NCBI RefSeq assembly: GCF_030272615.1
Contig: NC_081415.1
Location: 505,131,373 to 505,195,372 of the forward strand
Direction: 5' to 3'
Length of the DNA stretch: 64,000 nucleotides
Source of the DNA: Cryptomeria japonica
Taxonomy: Eukaryota > Streptophyta > Pinopsida > Cupressales > Cupressaceae
Positions within the stretch are counted from its first letter, which is position 1; every line of letters begins with the position of its first letter. A program made the translations under genes and the position numbers. The notes beneath the pieces were generated by a model. The model searched no databases, was not told the DNA's origin, and saw only the letters and a program-made list of their open reading frames with translations. Positions 22,948 through 35,118 of this stretch are shown here, piece after piece.

Positions 22948-24072
22948 TGAGTTGATGGTCTAAGACACAACCTTCTAAGTGTTGCCCAGCTGAATGATAG
23001 TGGTCTCACTCTGGAATTCAAGAATGGAGTGTGCAGAATCAAAGGAAAGAATGGTGAATTGGTGGCCACCGACATGTAGACCAAAGGTAACCTATTTCAT
23101 CTGAATGTAAATATAAGTACATGTCTTATGGCTAAATTTGATGATAGCTGGATATGGCATAGGAGACTCTATCATGTAAACTTTGATAACATTGTGAAGG
23201 CCAGTAAGATCAAGGTAGTTAGAGGGTTGCCGATGGTGAGAAAACCAAAAAATACCTTGTGCAGAGAGTGTCAACTGGGGAAAATGTCTTCCTCAACCTT
23301 TAATGGTAAACCTTTCACTGCTGACAATTTGCTTGATCTTGTGCATACTGATTTGTGTGGTCCTATGAAAACTAGGAGTGTGCAGGGTGATAGGTACTTC
23401 ATGATTCTCACTAATGACTGCTCAAGAATGATGTGGGTCACATTCTTGAAAGATAAGTCTGAAGCTTTTGTAAAATTCAAAGCTTTCAGAGCATTAGTGG
23501 AGAAGGAAAGCGGTAAAAGGATCAAGTGCCTCAGAACTGATCAAGGAGGGGAATTCACTTCCAGTGAATTCAACAAGTACTATGAAGAACATGGCATCAA
23601 GAGGCAACTGTCTGCCCCCCAGACTCCACAGAAGAATGGCCTAGTAGAGAGGAATAACCGGACTATGGTTGAAGTAGCTAGAACTATGTTGATTCAAGGA
23701 AAGGTAGCTCACACCTTTTGGAGAGAAGCGGTGAGCACTGCAGTCTACACAATGAACCGGGTACTCATTAAGAAAGGTAAGGATAAAACTCCTTATGAGT
23801 ATTGGACTGGTAAGACACCTATGGTTAGCTACTTTAGAGTGTTTGGTATCAAATGTTACATCAAGAGGAGCGAACACCAGAGAAAATTTGATGTGAAATG
23901 TGATGAGGGAATATTCCTAGGGTATTCCACCAAGAGCAAAGCTCTCAAGTGTTTCAATAATTGGACTCAGAGAATTATGGAAAGCATCAATGTAAGAGTT
24001 GATGAAACCTCTGAGAAAACTGAGGAAACCGATAGTGAGCAAGTGGTAAATGAACTGGTTGTAACCTTCTAG
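22948..24072 (+). pseudogene. Copia D integrase
   Basis: This continues in the same frame. The GAG-pre-integrase zinc domain shows WHRRLYHVNFDNI and CRECQLGK. The core shows HTDLCGPM (first Asp), CLRTDQGGEFTS (second Asp) and PQKNGLVERNNRT (Glu). It ends with the C-terminal TPYEYWTGKTP and GIFLGYSTKSKA blocks. Stops are at 22948 and 23077, and at 24070 at the end. The catalytic D,D,E residues themselves are kept. Confidence 0.9.
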
Positions 24073-25173
24073 GAACTGGTTGCCAATCAACCAAGTACCA
24101 GTAATAGTGTTCCTACACCGGTAGATGTAGATGCTGATACTGATGGAGATGAGGATGAAGAAGAAAAGAAAGAGGAATCTATCAAGACCATTCCTCAGTA
24201 TGTCAAGCTGAATCATGATCCTAAGCAGATAATAGGAGATAAGGATGCAGGAATCCTTAGAAGAAGAAAGGTCAGAGAAAACTCATATATGATCTCTGAA
24301 TTTGAGCCTAAATCATTCAAAGAGGCACATAAAGATGAAGACTGGTTCAAGGCAATGGAAGAGGAACTTGACCAGATAGAGAGAAATGGTACATGGTCTT
24401 TGGTACCCAGACCGGAGCATAAAAATGTCATTGGTACCAAATGGGTTTTCAGAAATAAGCTGAATGAGGATGGCACAGTGATTAGAAACAAAGCCAGCCT
24501 GGTGTGCAAAGGATATGCCCAAGAAGAAGGAGAAGACTATGGAGAAACCTTTGCTCCTATAGCCAGATTGGAAGGAGTTCATATGCTTCTTGCATATGTA
24601 GCTTTTAAAGGATTCAAATTATATCAAATGGATGCAAAATTTGCATTCCTAAATGGTGTACTTGAAGAGGAGGTGTATATAGAGCAACCAGATGGGTTTG
24701 CCCTATTTGAAGAAAGTGACATGGTGTGTAGGCTACATAAAGCCTTATATGGTCTAAAGCAGGCACCTAGAGCATGGTATGAACACCTGCACTCCCATCT
24801 TGTGAAGATTGGATTTGAGAGAACAAGCGAAGATAGCAATATCTACTTGAAGTTTGAAGGAGATCAAATCCTGATCTGTGAGGTATTTGTTGGTGACATT
24901 ATCTTTGGTGGAGATGACAAGATGAGTCATGAGTTTGCAGATGAGATGAAGAAAGAGTTTGAGATGTCACTCATAGGGGAGATTAAGTTCTTCATTGGAC
25001 TGCAGATTCAGCAGATGAAAGATGGAATTTTTATCACTCAGTCCAAGTATGTCAAAGAGGTGTTGAAGACTTTTGGCATGGAAGATAGCAAACCGGTTGG
25101 TACACCGATGGTGACTGGTTGTAAACTATCCAAAGAGGATGACTCAACATTGGTTGTTGAGAAGGAATATTGA
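24073..25173 (+). pseudogene. Copia D reverse transcriptase
   Basis: Same frame. RT blocks are [38 protein letters not shown] and [14 protein letters not shown]. The active site YVDD is altered to FVGD (in [11 protein letters not shown]), so the first catalytic Asp is lost. An acidic linker precedes the RT. The frame ends with a TGA at 25171 where an Arg or Gln codon is expected. Confidence 0.9.
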
Positions 25174-25839
25174 TCAATGATTGGTAAGTTGCATTATGTA
25201 GTGCATAGCAGACTAGATATTGCACATGCAGTTGGCATTACTGCAAGGTTCTAGAAAAGTCCAAGAGAATCCCACTTGGTTGCAGTCAAGTGGATTCTTA
25301 GGTATCTCAAGGGAACTATTGATTATGGATTGTGGTATCCATATAGCAAGGATTTCAACTTGAAAGTATTCACAGAAGCTGATTGGGCAAGTAATGTGGA
25401 CGACCGGAAGAGCACAACCGATGGTGCATTCTTTCTCGATGGTAGACTGGTCTCATGGATGAGTAAGAAGCAGAGTTGTATCTCTCAGTCTACAGCGGAA
25501 GCAAAGTATGTTGCAGCTTTCATGAACTGCACTCAGATAATTTGGATGAAGCATGTATTAAATGGCTTCAAAGTTCCTGTATCTGAACCAGTAAGTATAT
25601 ATTGTGACAATACTAGCACAATTAACATCTCCAAGAATCCAGTTTTACATTCTAGAACCAAGCACTTTGAGCTTAAGTATCATTTCTTGAGGGAAAAGGT
25701 TCAGAACAAAGGGATTGCACTGGAACAAGTTTCTAGTAAGGAGCAGTTAGTAGACATATTCACCAAGCCTCTCCCAAAGGCTAAATTTCTGTGCTTAAGA
25801 GGTGAATTAGGGGTGTTGCCCCTTCAGGAGGTTAACTAA
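25174..25839 (+). pseudogene. Copia D RNase H
   Basis: Same frame, with one stop at 25252. Motifs are VKWILRYLKGT, EADWASNVDDRKSTTDG (catalytic Asp), SWMSKKQSCISQSTAEAKYVA (Glu) and YCDNTSTINISKNP (Asp). The genuine stop is TAA at 25837-25839. The sequence between here and the PPT carries several GGGGGAG stretches that may be accessory polypurine tracts. Confidence 0.9.
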
Positions 25840-26070
25840 AGGTATATACTACACATCAGTCAAGTATTGCATAGTCAATTTTTTCTTCAAGATTGATGTG
25901 TTGAAGGATGCTACTCCTCAGGGGGAGCAACATAATGGAACAAGGAAGCTTGTGCCTCCAATTTGGCATTGTTGTCAAAGGGGGAGAAGAAGTGAAGCGG
26001 AGAAGATATCTGTAGAAATTGGGGGAGAAGATGAAGCAGAGAGATATCTTTGTATATTGCCATCAATGCC

Positions 26071-26082
26071 AAAGGGGGAGAT
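26071..26082 (+). promoter_or_regulatory. Polypurine tract of D
   Basis: AAAGGGGGAGAT lies immediately before the 3' LTR start, where plus-strand priming is expected. Confidence 0.85.
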
Positions 26083-27564
26083 TGTTGGCATTATGTGAAC
26101 CAGTATGAGGACATGATGACATTGTATGTTGTCATTGATGTCAATATGTTGAAGAAGAGAGAACTGGTATGTTACCAAGAACCGGTATAACATTGTGAAC
26201 CGGTATATGTGCCAAAGTGAAGCGGTGTGTTTGTTTAAGGTGAACCGACATGTGGTTATGGGAACCGGTACATAGAAGCTTTGTATGACTACCGGTTGGT
26301 AGTCTCAACTTCAGGGTTTCCGGTTGAAGTACTTCAAGCTTGTGTGACTCAACCGGTGACTTTGTGTGATGAGTTAGCATTGTAACAAAGAACAGATCGT
26401 GTTGCCATGTCAGCCTTATGCATGTGAAGGATCTTGCATTAAGGAGATTGTCCCTATCTACCTCGAGAATGTGCGAAGTCTATAAACGATGATAACACAT
26501 GATGGGTTATCAACCGCCATGAAATCGGTGGAAAACAAATGATGGAGAACGTCTTGAGATTGGTTAAAGACTATTGCATTTAATGCAATGTGCTCAATGG
26601 TCAAGATTGAACCATTTGAATTACTTAACCTAACAGGTTTAGGGTTTAGGGCTTATGCTACCGACCTATCTATTTCCTATAAGGTCAATGTTATGTTTCT
26701 TTCTAAGGTTGTTGGCAAAAGTTGTGTGTGAGTATCCAAGTGAAGAGATACATGATTCTTGCCAGACCAGAAGAGAGAAGTGATACCTGCAGAGTGTAAG
26801 TGCAAAAGGTGAAGAGGAGCTAAAGCGGATATGCATTGGCATTGAGTGCTGTTACCAGATCATTGTAATACCTGTTGATCTCTAACCACTTCAACAATTG
26901 GGAAATCCCTTAACAAGGTAGCTTTAATCAGCTTACTATAAATCCTTTAATAGGGTCACTCAAAACCATTGAGTTCTTGAAATCCTTTAACAAGGTAACC
27001 TTTAACATGGTTTAACCCTTAACCGGGTATTCTAGCCATCCCTTAACTGGGTGATCCCTAACAGGATCGATTCCTAACAGAACCTATTGTATCAGTCTTT
27101 AACCGGACAAGGCTCCTAACAGAGCGGACTTCTAAAGAGTTCAAAAACATCTTGTGGGTATTCATCCCCACCGTGGTTTTTCCCAGTTGGGTTTCCACGT
27201 GAAAAAATTGTGTTTCATATGTGGTGTTATTCATGTGATGGTTTAAGTGATTTGTGTCTAAAGGTAAATCATGTTGATCTAGCTATTTATATATATCTTT
27301 GATGATAGATTGCCTGTTCATGCACTAGGGTGAAATGGAATGAAGTATTAGATTGTATGAAAAGATAAGTGTCAACCGGTTTATGCTTGTCTCAGTTATT
27401 CTGGGTTTTGTCAGTTGTACTCTACTTAAGACCGGTGTTACTGTTTGTCTGCCGAAGCCCAGTGTCGTTTGACAAACTGGTTTAGGATTGTGTTTTTGTC
27501 TATACCGATTCACCCTCCCCTCTCAGTACCAGACTAGTACTATCTGTTCATCATTGAGTTATCA
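26083..27564 (+). repeat. 3' LTR of Copia D
   Basis: It runs from TGTTGGCATTATGTGAACC to GAGTTATCA. It is 1482 bp against 1433 bp for the 5' copy. It has scattered substitutions and indels, including an extra block near 26965-27050 (a CCTTTAACA-type repeat expansion). Confidence 0.9.
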
Positions 27565-27904
27565 ATCACTTCTCAAATATGGAGGAAATTCTTCTAAATG
27601 CATTTAAGGCTATATTTCTTCAACAATCTAACTTGTTGAGTTCCCCCAAATTTGGAAGGACTCTTACAAATTTGTCCCCAAAATATTCTAAACCATTAAT
27701 GGTTAATTCAACCTCCCTTCATGATTAGAGACTCTCTCTCTAACTTAATCCTCATCTAACCCTGGGGTCTCATCAAGCACCCATGGCTTTAACCTTGGTT
27801 GTCTTCTTAACCCTTGCACAAGAGTTTACCCCTTGGGTAAAAGCTTTATCCAATGGATAACTCTAACCTAACGTTAGCCTTACCTCCTAAGGTAACCTTC
27901 ATGT

Positions 27905-30900
27905 CATGATTATTCGATGGATGGTATTTCTTGATGGACTTATATGTATTCAAGATTTTTTATGTGATTTCATGATATATGATGATGATACTAACCCTAC
28001 TTCATGATGATAATTTTATAAGATGTGTTTGTATTGGGTGACTGTCTTCATGAAAGTGACGATGCCTTATCATTCATCACAAGAATGATAAGGTGTTGTG
28101 ATTCTCTTTCACTTGCCTACTACTATGATGTTGTATATATATGTTCTTTTGTGTTTATTGGTGGATGTAGGATTGCAGGTACCGAACACCGACTCCACCT
28201 AGTCTCACAGGTCTAAGTGTGTCCTAATCCCAATGGCAGTTGTTGGAGATGACTTGGTTTTCCCTCACCTACTCATGGTGTAGTATGTTCACCTTGTCAG
28301 TCTTGTCGTGTGTAAGTGTTATCTAGTCTTGAGTTAGTATCTTGTTCTACCTATGTGTGGTTGGTCATGTGTGTGCATATGATTTATTATGGATTGGATT
28401 AATTATCCTATGGTTGGATAATGTTTGTTTAATTACTAAATTAATATTTATTAAATTAATTAATTAATGTTGTGTAATAGTTAATAAAGTTATAATTAAT
28501 TAATAGATATTTGATTTATTATTATTAAATTTATTTACATTTGATTTATTTATTAATTATTTTTGTTTGAATTTAATTGATTTATTGGTTATTGCTTTAT
28601 TTAATTATTTTTATCCATTGGTTTATCGATGATTGATTATTTTTATTTTATTTTAGATATTGTTATAAAGTTGATTTTATTATTAATAATAATAAAGGTA
28701 TAAGCCTATTTCTTTTCTTACTCTCCTTAAATAATAATAATATCATTATTATCGCTTTTACTATGTAGGGAAATATAAAAATAAAATAAATTTGTTTTTA
28801 CCTACCCTCTTATTTGATTGGGTGAAATTGAAATTATTGGTAGGAAATATATTAAATATTCTACCTTGGAACTATACAAGGTAGGCAGGAAATATTATTT
28901 TTATGAATTTATTTAATTGGTTGAGATTTTTTGCTGGAAATCTTTTTATTTGGCTTCCTGTAGCTATTTGGGGGTTACCAGTGGGAACTATTTTGGATTT
29001 TGGATTCGTGTTTTTTGTTTGGATTGAAGATTTTGGAGTAGTTTTGGATTCCACATTTCTTCCTCTTCGATTCGACTCTTTTGGATTGCGATTTGAAGGT
29101 CGGTGGATTTTTAATTTTTACATTCTTGTTTACAGTGAATGCCTCCTTCCCGTGAAGATGTGTTTTCCGTGTTTGCAACTCAAAGATTGATTGGGGATTA
29201 GTTTATTTTGGTTTGATATGGGGAATGGTTAGTTTTGTAGGGAAAGATTGTTTAGATTCTTCCCTGTGAATTATTATTGTGGATTCCTTCTATGAAATTC
29301 TCCTAAGTATATTTTTTGAAAATGTTATACTATTAAAATGTAAAATGGATTTTGTGCATTTGAATGTGATTGTTCTTGTATGTTTTAGGAGAGTTTCATG
29401 GTGGTTTTGAATACCTGTTTGTGTAGTGTTCTCTTCTGAACTCCTTGTTGAGATAGGAGTTGTTTCTCTTAGGTTTGAATGTGCCAGCTACATTGTAAGA
29501 GCTCCTAAGGCTCATAGAGAGTGTCTATGTCATGTTCAGGCATTTGTAAACTTGTTTGGAATGTTCTGGAAATGTTTTTATTCATTTCTTTTGGCCTATG
29601 CAGAGATTGGGAGCTTTCCTTTGCTCTTTGAATCTAAAATGCAGATTTAGCCAAGTTGCTTATCCACTGAGTTGCAAACTCATTACTGTGAGTTGTATTT
29701 GATGTGTAAACCATGTGTATACCCTTTCTGATACTCATCCTACCTCCTAGTCATGTCCTTGAGGTTGTTTTTGCCTCCTAAGTCAATTTGGGTAGTTACT
29801 TTACCTTTAAAATCCTTCAAACTTGAGATATTGCATACTTTACCAGAAACACCAGAAAATCAACCAGAAATGCCACCATACTAACTGAAAACGCCACCCT
29901 ATCTACTAGGAATGCTGCTATGCATACGAGAAATGCCATTGTTCAGACCCAAAGAGCTAACAAACTAACTAGGAGAGCTAACCTACAAACTGAGAAAGCT
30001 GACCTATGTACCCAAAATGCGGACCAGTAGACCAAAAACGCTATGCCATGAGCCAGAAATGTAAGGAAATATCCCAAAAACACCACCCTACAAACTAGAA
30101 ATGCCACTATGCATACCAAGAGATCTAAACCGCTCTGGAAGGCCCAAAAATGACAATGTTAGTGTTGTAAAGTCCTAGTATGGATTGTGTGAGTTCCTAG
30201 AGGCATGTGAAGTCTATGTTGAGCAATTTTAATTGGTTCATGATGTATTTTGTACTCTAGTAAGAGGGATAATGCCCTACCATTGAGGAGTTTCATTATG
30301 TAGAAGTTGCTTCAGCAAGAGGGCCTTGTTGTTGGAGGGTTGCTTATATGGCTCCAGTGGGATGTTTTGTACCTCGTTGTTGAGAATTTGCAATAGTTTA
30401 TGGCGTGCTTATGTTTCATGTTCTTTCTTTGGTACTATTCCTATGAGGCATTGGTGAAGGCCCTATGCTTATGATGGTTCTTATGTATGCTCTATGTGCA
30501 GTATGTTGTCAGTGATGTTATGTGATCTCGAAGGCCTTCATGTGTTGTGATGTCATTTTATGTGTTACCCTATGGATTGGCATATGATTAGGGGGAGTGG
30601 GCTTCCTTGTGATGATCGAGTTCACATGAGTTAGGTTGCTTGGCACCTAGACTGCCAGGGCACATTGGGAGTTTTCCTTTTTGTAATTTAGTGATAACAT
30701 TTAATAATTGATTGGGTTTGGGTTTCATCTAATAAAATAATTATATCTGGTTGGGTCATATGAGATGGCAAGTCAATCTCCCTTATACTCACATAGGTTG
30801 AGATGGCTCTACATGTCTGTTAAGGGATTGTTTTCACCCTTCTTTTGTGAGGGTAGGTTGTATGACTATTAGGAGTGTGGATTGCTCTTCTTTGTGAGGA

Positions 30901-32754
30901 TAGCATACATGACTACTATGGGTGCATATTTACCTTCTTTGTGAGGCTAGCACGTAGAAGCATGACTGGTAAGGATGGCCATATTCCCTTCTATATGAGG
31001 ACAAAATGTGATGACACTCCATTCCTACATGTGACCATGTCCATATGCCATGATTTTATTATACACCTCTGGGAGAGTCTATTGTTGATTTCAGCCTTGT
31101 GTTGTCATGTGATTATTGTTATGTTGGGTTCATTATGTGCTATGTTGATTCCCATGGTTGTTAGGTGTCATCCTAGGTCATGAGTGAGTGTTGGAACCCC
31201 ATGTCATCTCCTAGCATAGGGGGTGGTTCCTATTTGGTCCCACATGGTCGGGTGGTTTGATGCCTTCCTCCATTGGGATGTTCTTCTTTGGATGTTGTGT
31301 GCGTGGAATTGGATTTCTATTATCTCTTCATGTGGATATAAATTGGAACATAATCTATGTAATTATGATTTTTATCATGCGGTATGTAACTCAAAAGGAT
31401 GTAATTATAAAGGAAGCCATGTAACCAATATCTTGGAATATGTGTAATGAGACTTGTAGAAGATTGATTCGAAATGAGATATATAAGATAAGATTACTGT
31501 AAATGGATATTCATGATGAATTCAATTTCTAGCTAGCAGGAATTAAATGATTGCAATGATTGTGTATATCTTGTGGATTGTAGTGAATATAATAATGATG
31601 ATGTATGCCTTGATTTGAAGGATGTTAATCCTTAGTGTCAATTACTCTTGGGATATGCAAATGAATGATTAGCTGTAGATTTCTATGGATTCAATGATTC
31701 TCTATTATGTGTTTGAGTTATGGAGCTGATTTCTATCCATTAGGCTTCTTATTATATCATGTTGATTTTCTAAATGTGGATACAAAATATGTGCTCTTGT
31801 GATTCGTAATATCCTATAATATGATGTTGAAAGATTGTGACCTTGGAATGTATTAAGATAATGCTATGCCATGTGATCTATATTGTGGAAGTATTCATTA
31901 GGAATGGGTTCGAGTTAGATTATTTATGTGTGAATCTTGGTGGTATCATGTGTTAAGAAGAGTTATTACTTCTTGTTATGATTTGTGTATAAGCATGTGA
32001 TTAGTAACCTTGATGTGGTGATATGTATCTTTAAGAAATGATCTGGTTCCACTTATAGAGTTGAATATATGGTTTCATTGCAAGTTAGATGATTCCTGTA
32101 AGAATGTGAATGTGAAGCATTGTCAGTGTCATAAATGATCTTAGAGATTGAAGTAGAATGGAAATTGTAATAGTGTGTTGTTGATATTTCATATGGTATG
32201 TGTTAAGAGATGCTATTATGTATGGATTAGATGGAAATGATATAGGTATCTTAGGTGGCATCATGCACCTAGAATAGTTAAGAATTGATGTTATGCTTCA
32301 TGTACTTGTACATGTTATTAATCTTATTATTAAGCATTGTGAATCTTAGATTATGATATAGTACTATCTTATGAAGGGATATGCATTTGGATTCATAATG
32401 AATAAAATGGATGTATAATGATGGGGGTTAGGAATGTTTGAATTGGTGCTCTAAAATGAACTTAATTTATAGGATGTTACTCTTAAAAGTAGTGATGTTG
32501 AGATACCCTAGGGGAAAAGATGATATGATTTTTCATTCCACTTGCATAGTTATGTTATGATGCTCTATGTTGTGTTGTAATTATCAAAACATGTAATTTG
32601 TAATGATGCATTTAGTAGATGATGTATTTGATATGCATTTATGGTTGTCATAGGCGTATGTGTTGTTTAGTATATGAGCTTTTAAAAATAAAAAATTATC
32701 TCTATTGTAGTTAGATTAGGTGTATTTCTCTAGGGTGTTTTGGCGGGCATTACA
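27905..32754 (+). mobile_element. Element C (copy in B's 5' LTR): about 5 kb LTR-like insertion, left end deleted
   Basis: The right end GGCGGGCATTACA at 32754 is followed by CCTAG. The left end survives only in the 3' LTR copy, where CCTAG precedes TGTAGTGTCCC at 46799. TGTAGTGTCCC and GGGCATTACA are near inverted copies, as LTR ends are, and CCTAG on both sides is a 5-bp target duplication. A's LTR is continuous at the matching site. No gag or pol motif, internal LTR end or PBS was found, so C is best read as a solo long LTR. Coding-like ORFs inside have no recognisable motif. Confidence 0.6.
29843..30145 (+). repeat. Degenerate 21-bp periodic repeat in C
   Basis: About 14 consecutive units of mostly 21 bp (range 20-23) follow a loose pattern: ACY, two or three bases, AGAAATGCCAC, then TAT and spacer. 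Well-kept units include AACCAGAAATGCCACCATA, ACTAGAAATGCCACTATGC and ACTAGGAGAGCTAACCTAC. The repeat lies inside the LTR-like element C and has no ORF. The match between units is weak, so its limits are approximate. Confidence 0.55.
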
Positions 32755-33296
32755 CCTAGCCATTTTCAATCTTAACCATCCATTGCCCTATTTTTCCTAT
32801 AAATAGAGCTCTCATTCTTCATTATCCAAGATCCAAGTTTCATGCATCTATATTATAGTCTAATTGTATTAAGCACTTTAGCCTCTCTTTGTTAGAATAT
32901 GATCATAGCATTTAGAAGCATTTTCATATCAATAGTCTATCCATGCTAGCATATCATGATTAGGATAATTTAAAAATATCTTAATCATATCACTATCTTT
33001 ATCTTAATTTAATCATCATATCTTTTAACATATCATATAGATCTTAGAATTCATTCATGCATATAGATCACAATATCACTCATTCTTGGAGTTGTCATTC
33101 CTAAGTCATTTGCTCAATGATCTGAGAGAAAAACATTGGCTTTAGGGATCCTATAAGATAGAGAAAAATGGGACACCCCTTGGAAAGTTAAACTAGTTTA
33201 AATTAGTTTATACATGCACTAAGAGTCTCATTGGTATGTAGGTCATCTGATCTTAATTTGTTCGTTTTGATCACCACATTTTCCTGCATACATCTT

Positions 33297-33314
33297 TGAT
33301 GCCCACCATGGGGC
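33297..33314 (+). promoter_or_regulatory. Primer-binding site of B (tRNA-Lys type, mutated)
   Basis: TGATGCCCACCATGGGGC resembles TGGCGCCCACCGTGGGGC, the complement of the 3' end of plant tRNA-Lys(CUU), with three transition-type differences. It lies five bases after the presumed LTR end. Its position relative to gag (3.0 kb) matches that in A. Confidence 0.6.
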
Positions 33315-33381
33315 ACGTCCCCAAAAATAACATCATTTTTCATGCAGGTTGAAGACAACAATCACGTCAGAATTGTAAACT

Positions 33382-33628
33382 AGTGCATCCGGGACTTTCT
33401 TTAGCGCAACTGTGGTGAACTTTAGCGCATACATGGCACTGTTTTTATCGCATAGAGACCATAACTTAGCACATATTGTTACTTTTCTGGTGCATACTCC
33501 TCTCTTCTTGTCAAATGCATAGGAGAATTGTTTTAGCACATTCTGGAAGCAGAATAGCGCGTAGGTGATATCTTTTAGTGCTTTTGCACCATACTTTAGA
33601 GAATATGTGTGAAAGTTTAGTGCGTAGC
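33382..33628 (+). repeat. B leader array 1: AGCGCA-type motif every 21-22 bp
   Basis: Motif starts are about 33382, 33403, 33424, 33447, 33468, 33489, 33513, 33535, 33555, 33577 and 33619. Cores read AGCGCATA, AGCGCAAC, AGCACATA, AGCGCGTA, AGTGCTTT and similar. The gap 33577-33619 is two steps. The array sits between two CAG|GT sites (33347 and 33718), in the same place as the array of A. Confidence 0.75.
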
Positions 33629-33718
33629 TCTGAAAGAGAGAAAATTTGTAACAGAGTTTGAAAATTTAGGCTTGTGAAGCCCACCATCAAGATTTAATTT
33701 TTGACTAACTGTGTGCAG

Positions 33719-35118
33719 GTTCTAACATTTTTTAGTGTAGGACAAGGAAGAGTTAATTGGTTTTATTTACTTTCTTTTATAAGTTGGTAAAAAGAACTCG
33801 CTTTTCCTTTTATTGCAAAAGTAAAATGAATCTCACTTTTCCTTTTGGATACTTAAAAAGAACTTCATGATTTCTTTTGGTACCTAAGACAAACTTCATC
33901 TTTCTTTCTGGCATGGTTAAAAAGGACAACAAAATCAAATCTTTTCTTTTATGCAAGATAGGATCGTCTTTCTTTGGGCTCTAAAAAGAACAAAACAAAA
34001 TGTTCCCATTTCTGCAAAGGGCTAAAATTAAACATCATTATCCTTTGGTGTTGATTAAAAAGAACCTCATTTTTCATTTAGGAGTTTAAAAAGAACCTTC
34101 ACTTCATTAAGCTTTCAAAATTGCAAAACCGTTGTTATTCATTTGGCGAATTTACTTTGGTTGACCAGGATCTCTTTTTCCAAATTTTGGCTATCTTTAC
34201 ACATTGCTATATCAAGATAAAAAGAACCTCATGTCTTCTAAATAGCTTTTAGAAAATAACTGAAATATGGGATAAAAAGAAAGTGTGTACTTTGTGTCTC
34301 GAAAGTAGTAGGCATATGCTCTCCCCTTAATTGGGTGATAAAAAAGTCAAACCCACTCTTTGATGCTTTCTTTACTTCAAGTATCTTACATCCTTTAGAA
34401 GGTTTGTCTTCCAGAAGCCTCGAAAGGGCTAGTGTGAAGGGTATGACCCAAATGGGAAACAACTTTATCCCCAAGTATTCCAACCCACTATAATCAAATG
34501 TGGAGGCTGATGAAAATCCCCTCCAATGGTTTTTCTTAGTGATTATTCTTTCCCCAATATCTTTAAGATACGTAAAGCCTTTGTTCTAAAGATTGGGAAG
34601 CCTCCCGAGGGAGTTTATCACTGAATACCAAATGGAAGCCTGATTATAAACCATAGAAGTAAAGTTTTGAGCCGAGTCACTTCCCAAAAAATGGCAATAT
34701 CATAGTGTAAGGGTGGGGAATAATCCGCCCCCAAGATCACTCACCATATCTCTCAAGATAACTACCCAATTGTGGAGCAATTCACTTTGGGTTAATTTCT
34801 GGACAAAGGTAAAAAAATGGGTGCCCCCTAGGGGTGACAAGGTTGTTTGAGCTGACGGAGCATCAAGACTAGTGGGCTATGATATTGTTAATGAAATTTG
34901 AATAATGAGTCTACTTGATATGTCTTCTTTGTAATCCAAGCCAATGAAAACATTGGGGATTTGAAAACATCCTCAAAAGAACATACACTATTTGTTAGCA
35001 TAGGAAAATTGTTATTGCTTTGTCTATTGTGTTTTCAAGTCATTTTTTAGAAAATCATCCATCAAAACACAAAAATCATTTCTCAACATCTCATCAAAAT
35101 AAATTTGTCAAGACAGTT
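33719..35118 (+). other. B leader, non-coding
   Basis: This matches the leader of A in several places (GGCTTGTG.AAGCCC, then TTGACCAGGAT), so it is a conserved untranslated leader. It contains many AAAAAGAAC repeats. No intact ORF with motifs was seen. Confidence 0.55.

Larger units (their letters stand above)
20238..27564 (+). mobile_element. Element D: full-length Copia retrotransposon, inactivated by point mutations
   Basis: It has LTRs at 20238-21670 and 26083-27564, a tRNA-iMet PBS, one Copia-order gag-PR-IN-RT-RH frame and a PPT. It is flanked by GTCAC (20233-20237) and ATCAC (27565-27569), a 5-bp target duplication with one change. It splits B's 5' LTR at AGGTCAC/TTCTC, which is continuous in the 3' LTR (46339 onward). 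LTR divergence with indels shows moderate age. Confidence 0.92.
19741..33292 (+). repeat. 5' LTR of element B (with D and C inside)
   Basis: LTR pieces are 19741-20237, 27565-27904 and 32755-33292. They match 45867-46798 in the 3' copy and resemble A's LTR throughout (the shared TCACTTCTCAAA segment, then the TTTTTCCTATAAATAGAGC promoter). Without insertions the LTR would be about 1.5 kb. The TATA box is TATAAATA at about 32806-32813. A 289-bp deletion bounded by ATGT, relative to the 3' copy, removes the left B/C junction at 27904. The end GCATACA at 33292 is followed by TCTT and the PBS. Confidence 0.75.

Noticed and set aside
28903-29190. 95-codon aromatic-rich ORF inside C
   Set aside because: It has no recognisable motif and overlaps antisense ORFs of similar length; probably chance in T/G-rich sequence.
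33382-33628. E2F-type sites (TTTSSCGC) as the meaning of the TTTAGCGC cores
   Set aside because: The base before GCGC is A in nearly all copies, which does not fit the E2F consensus, and many cores lack CG.
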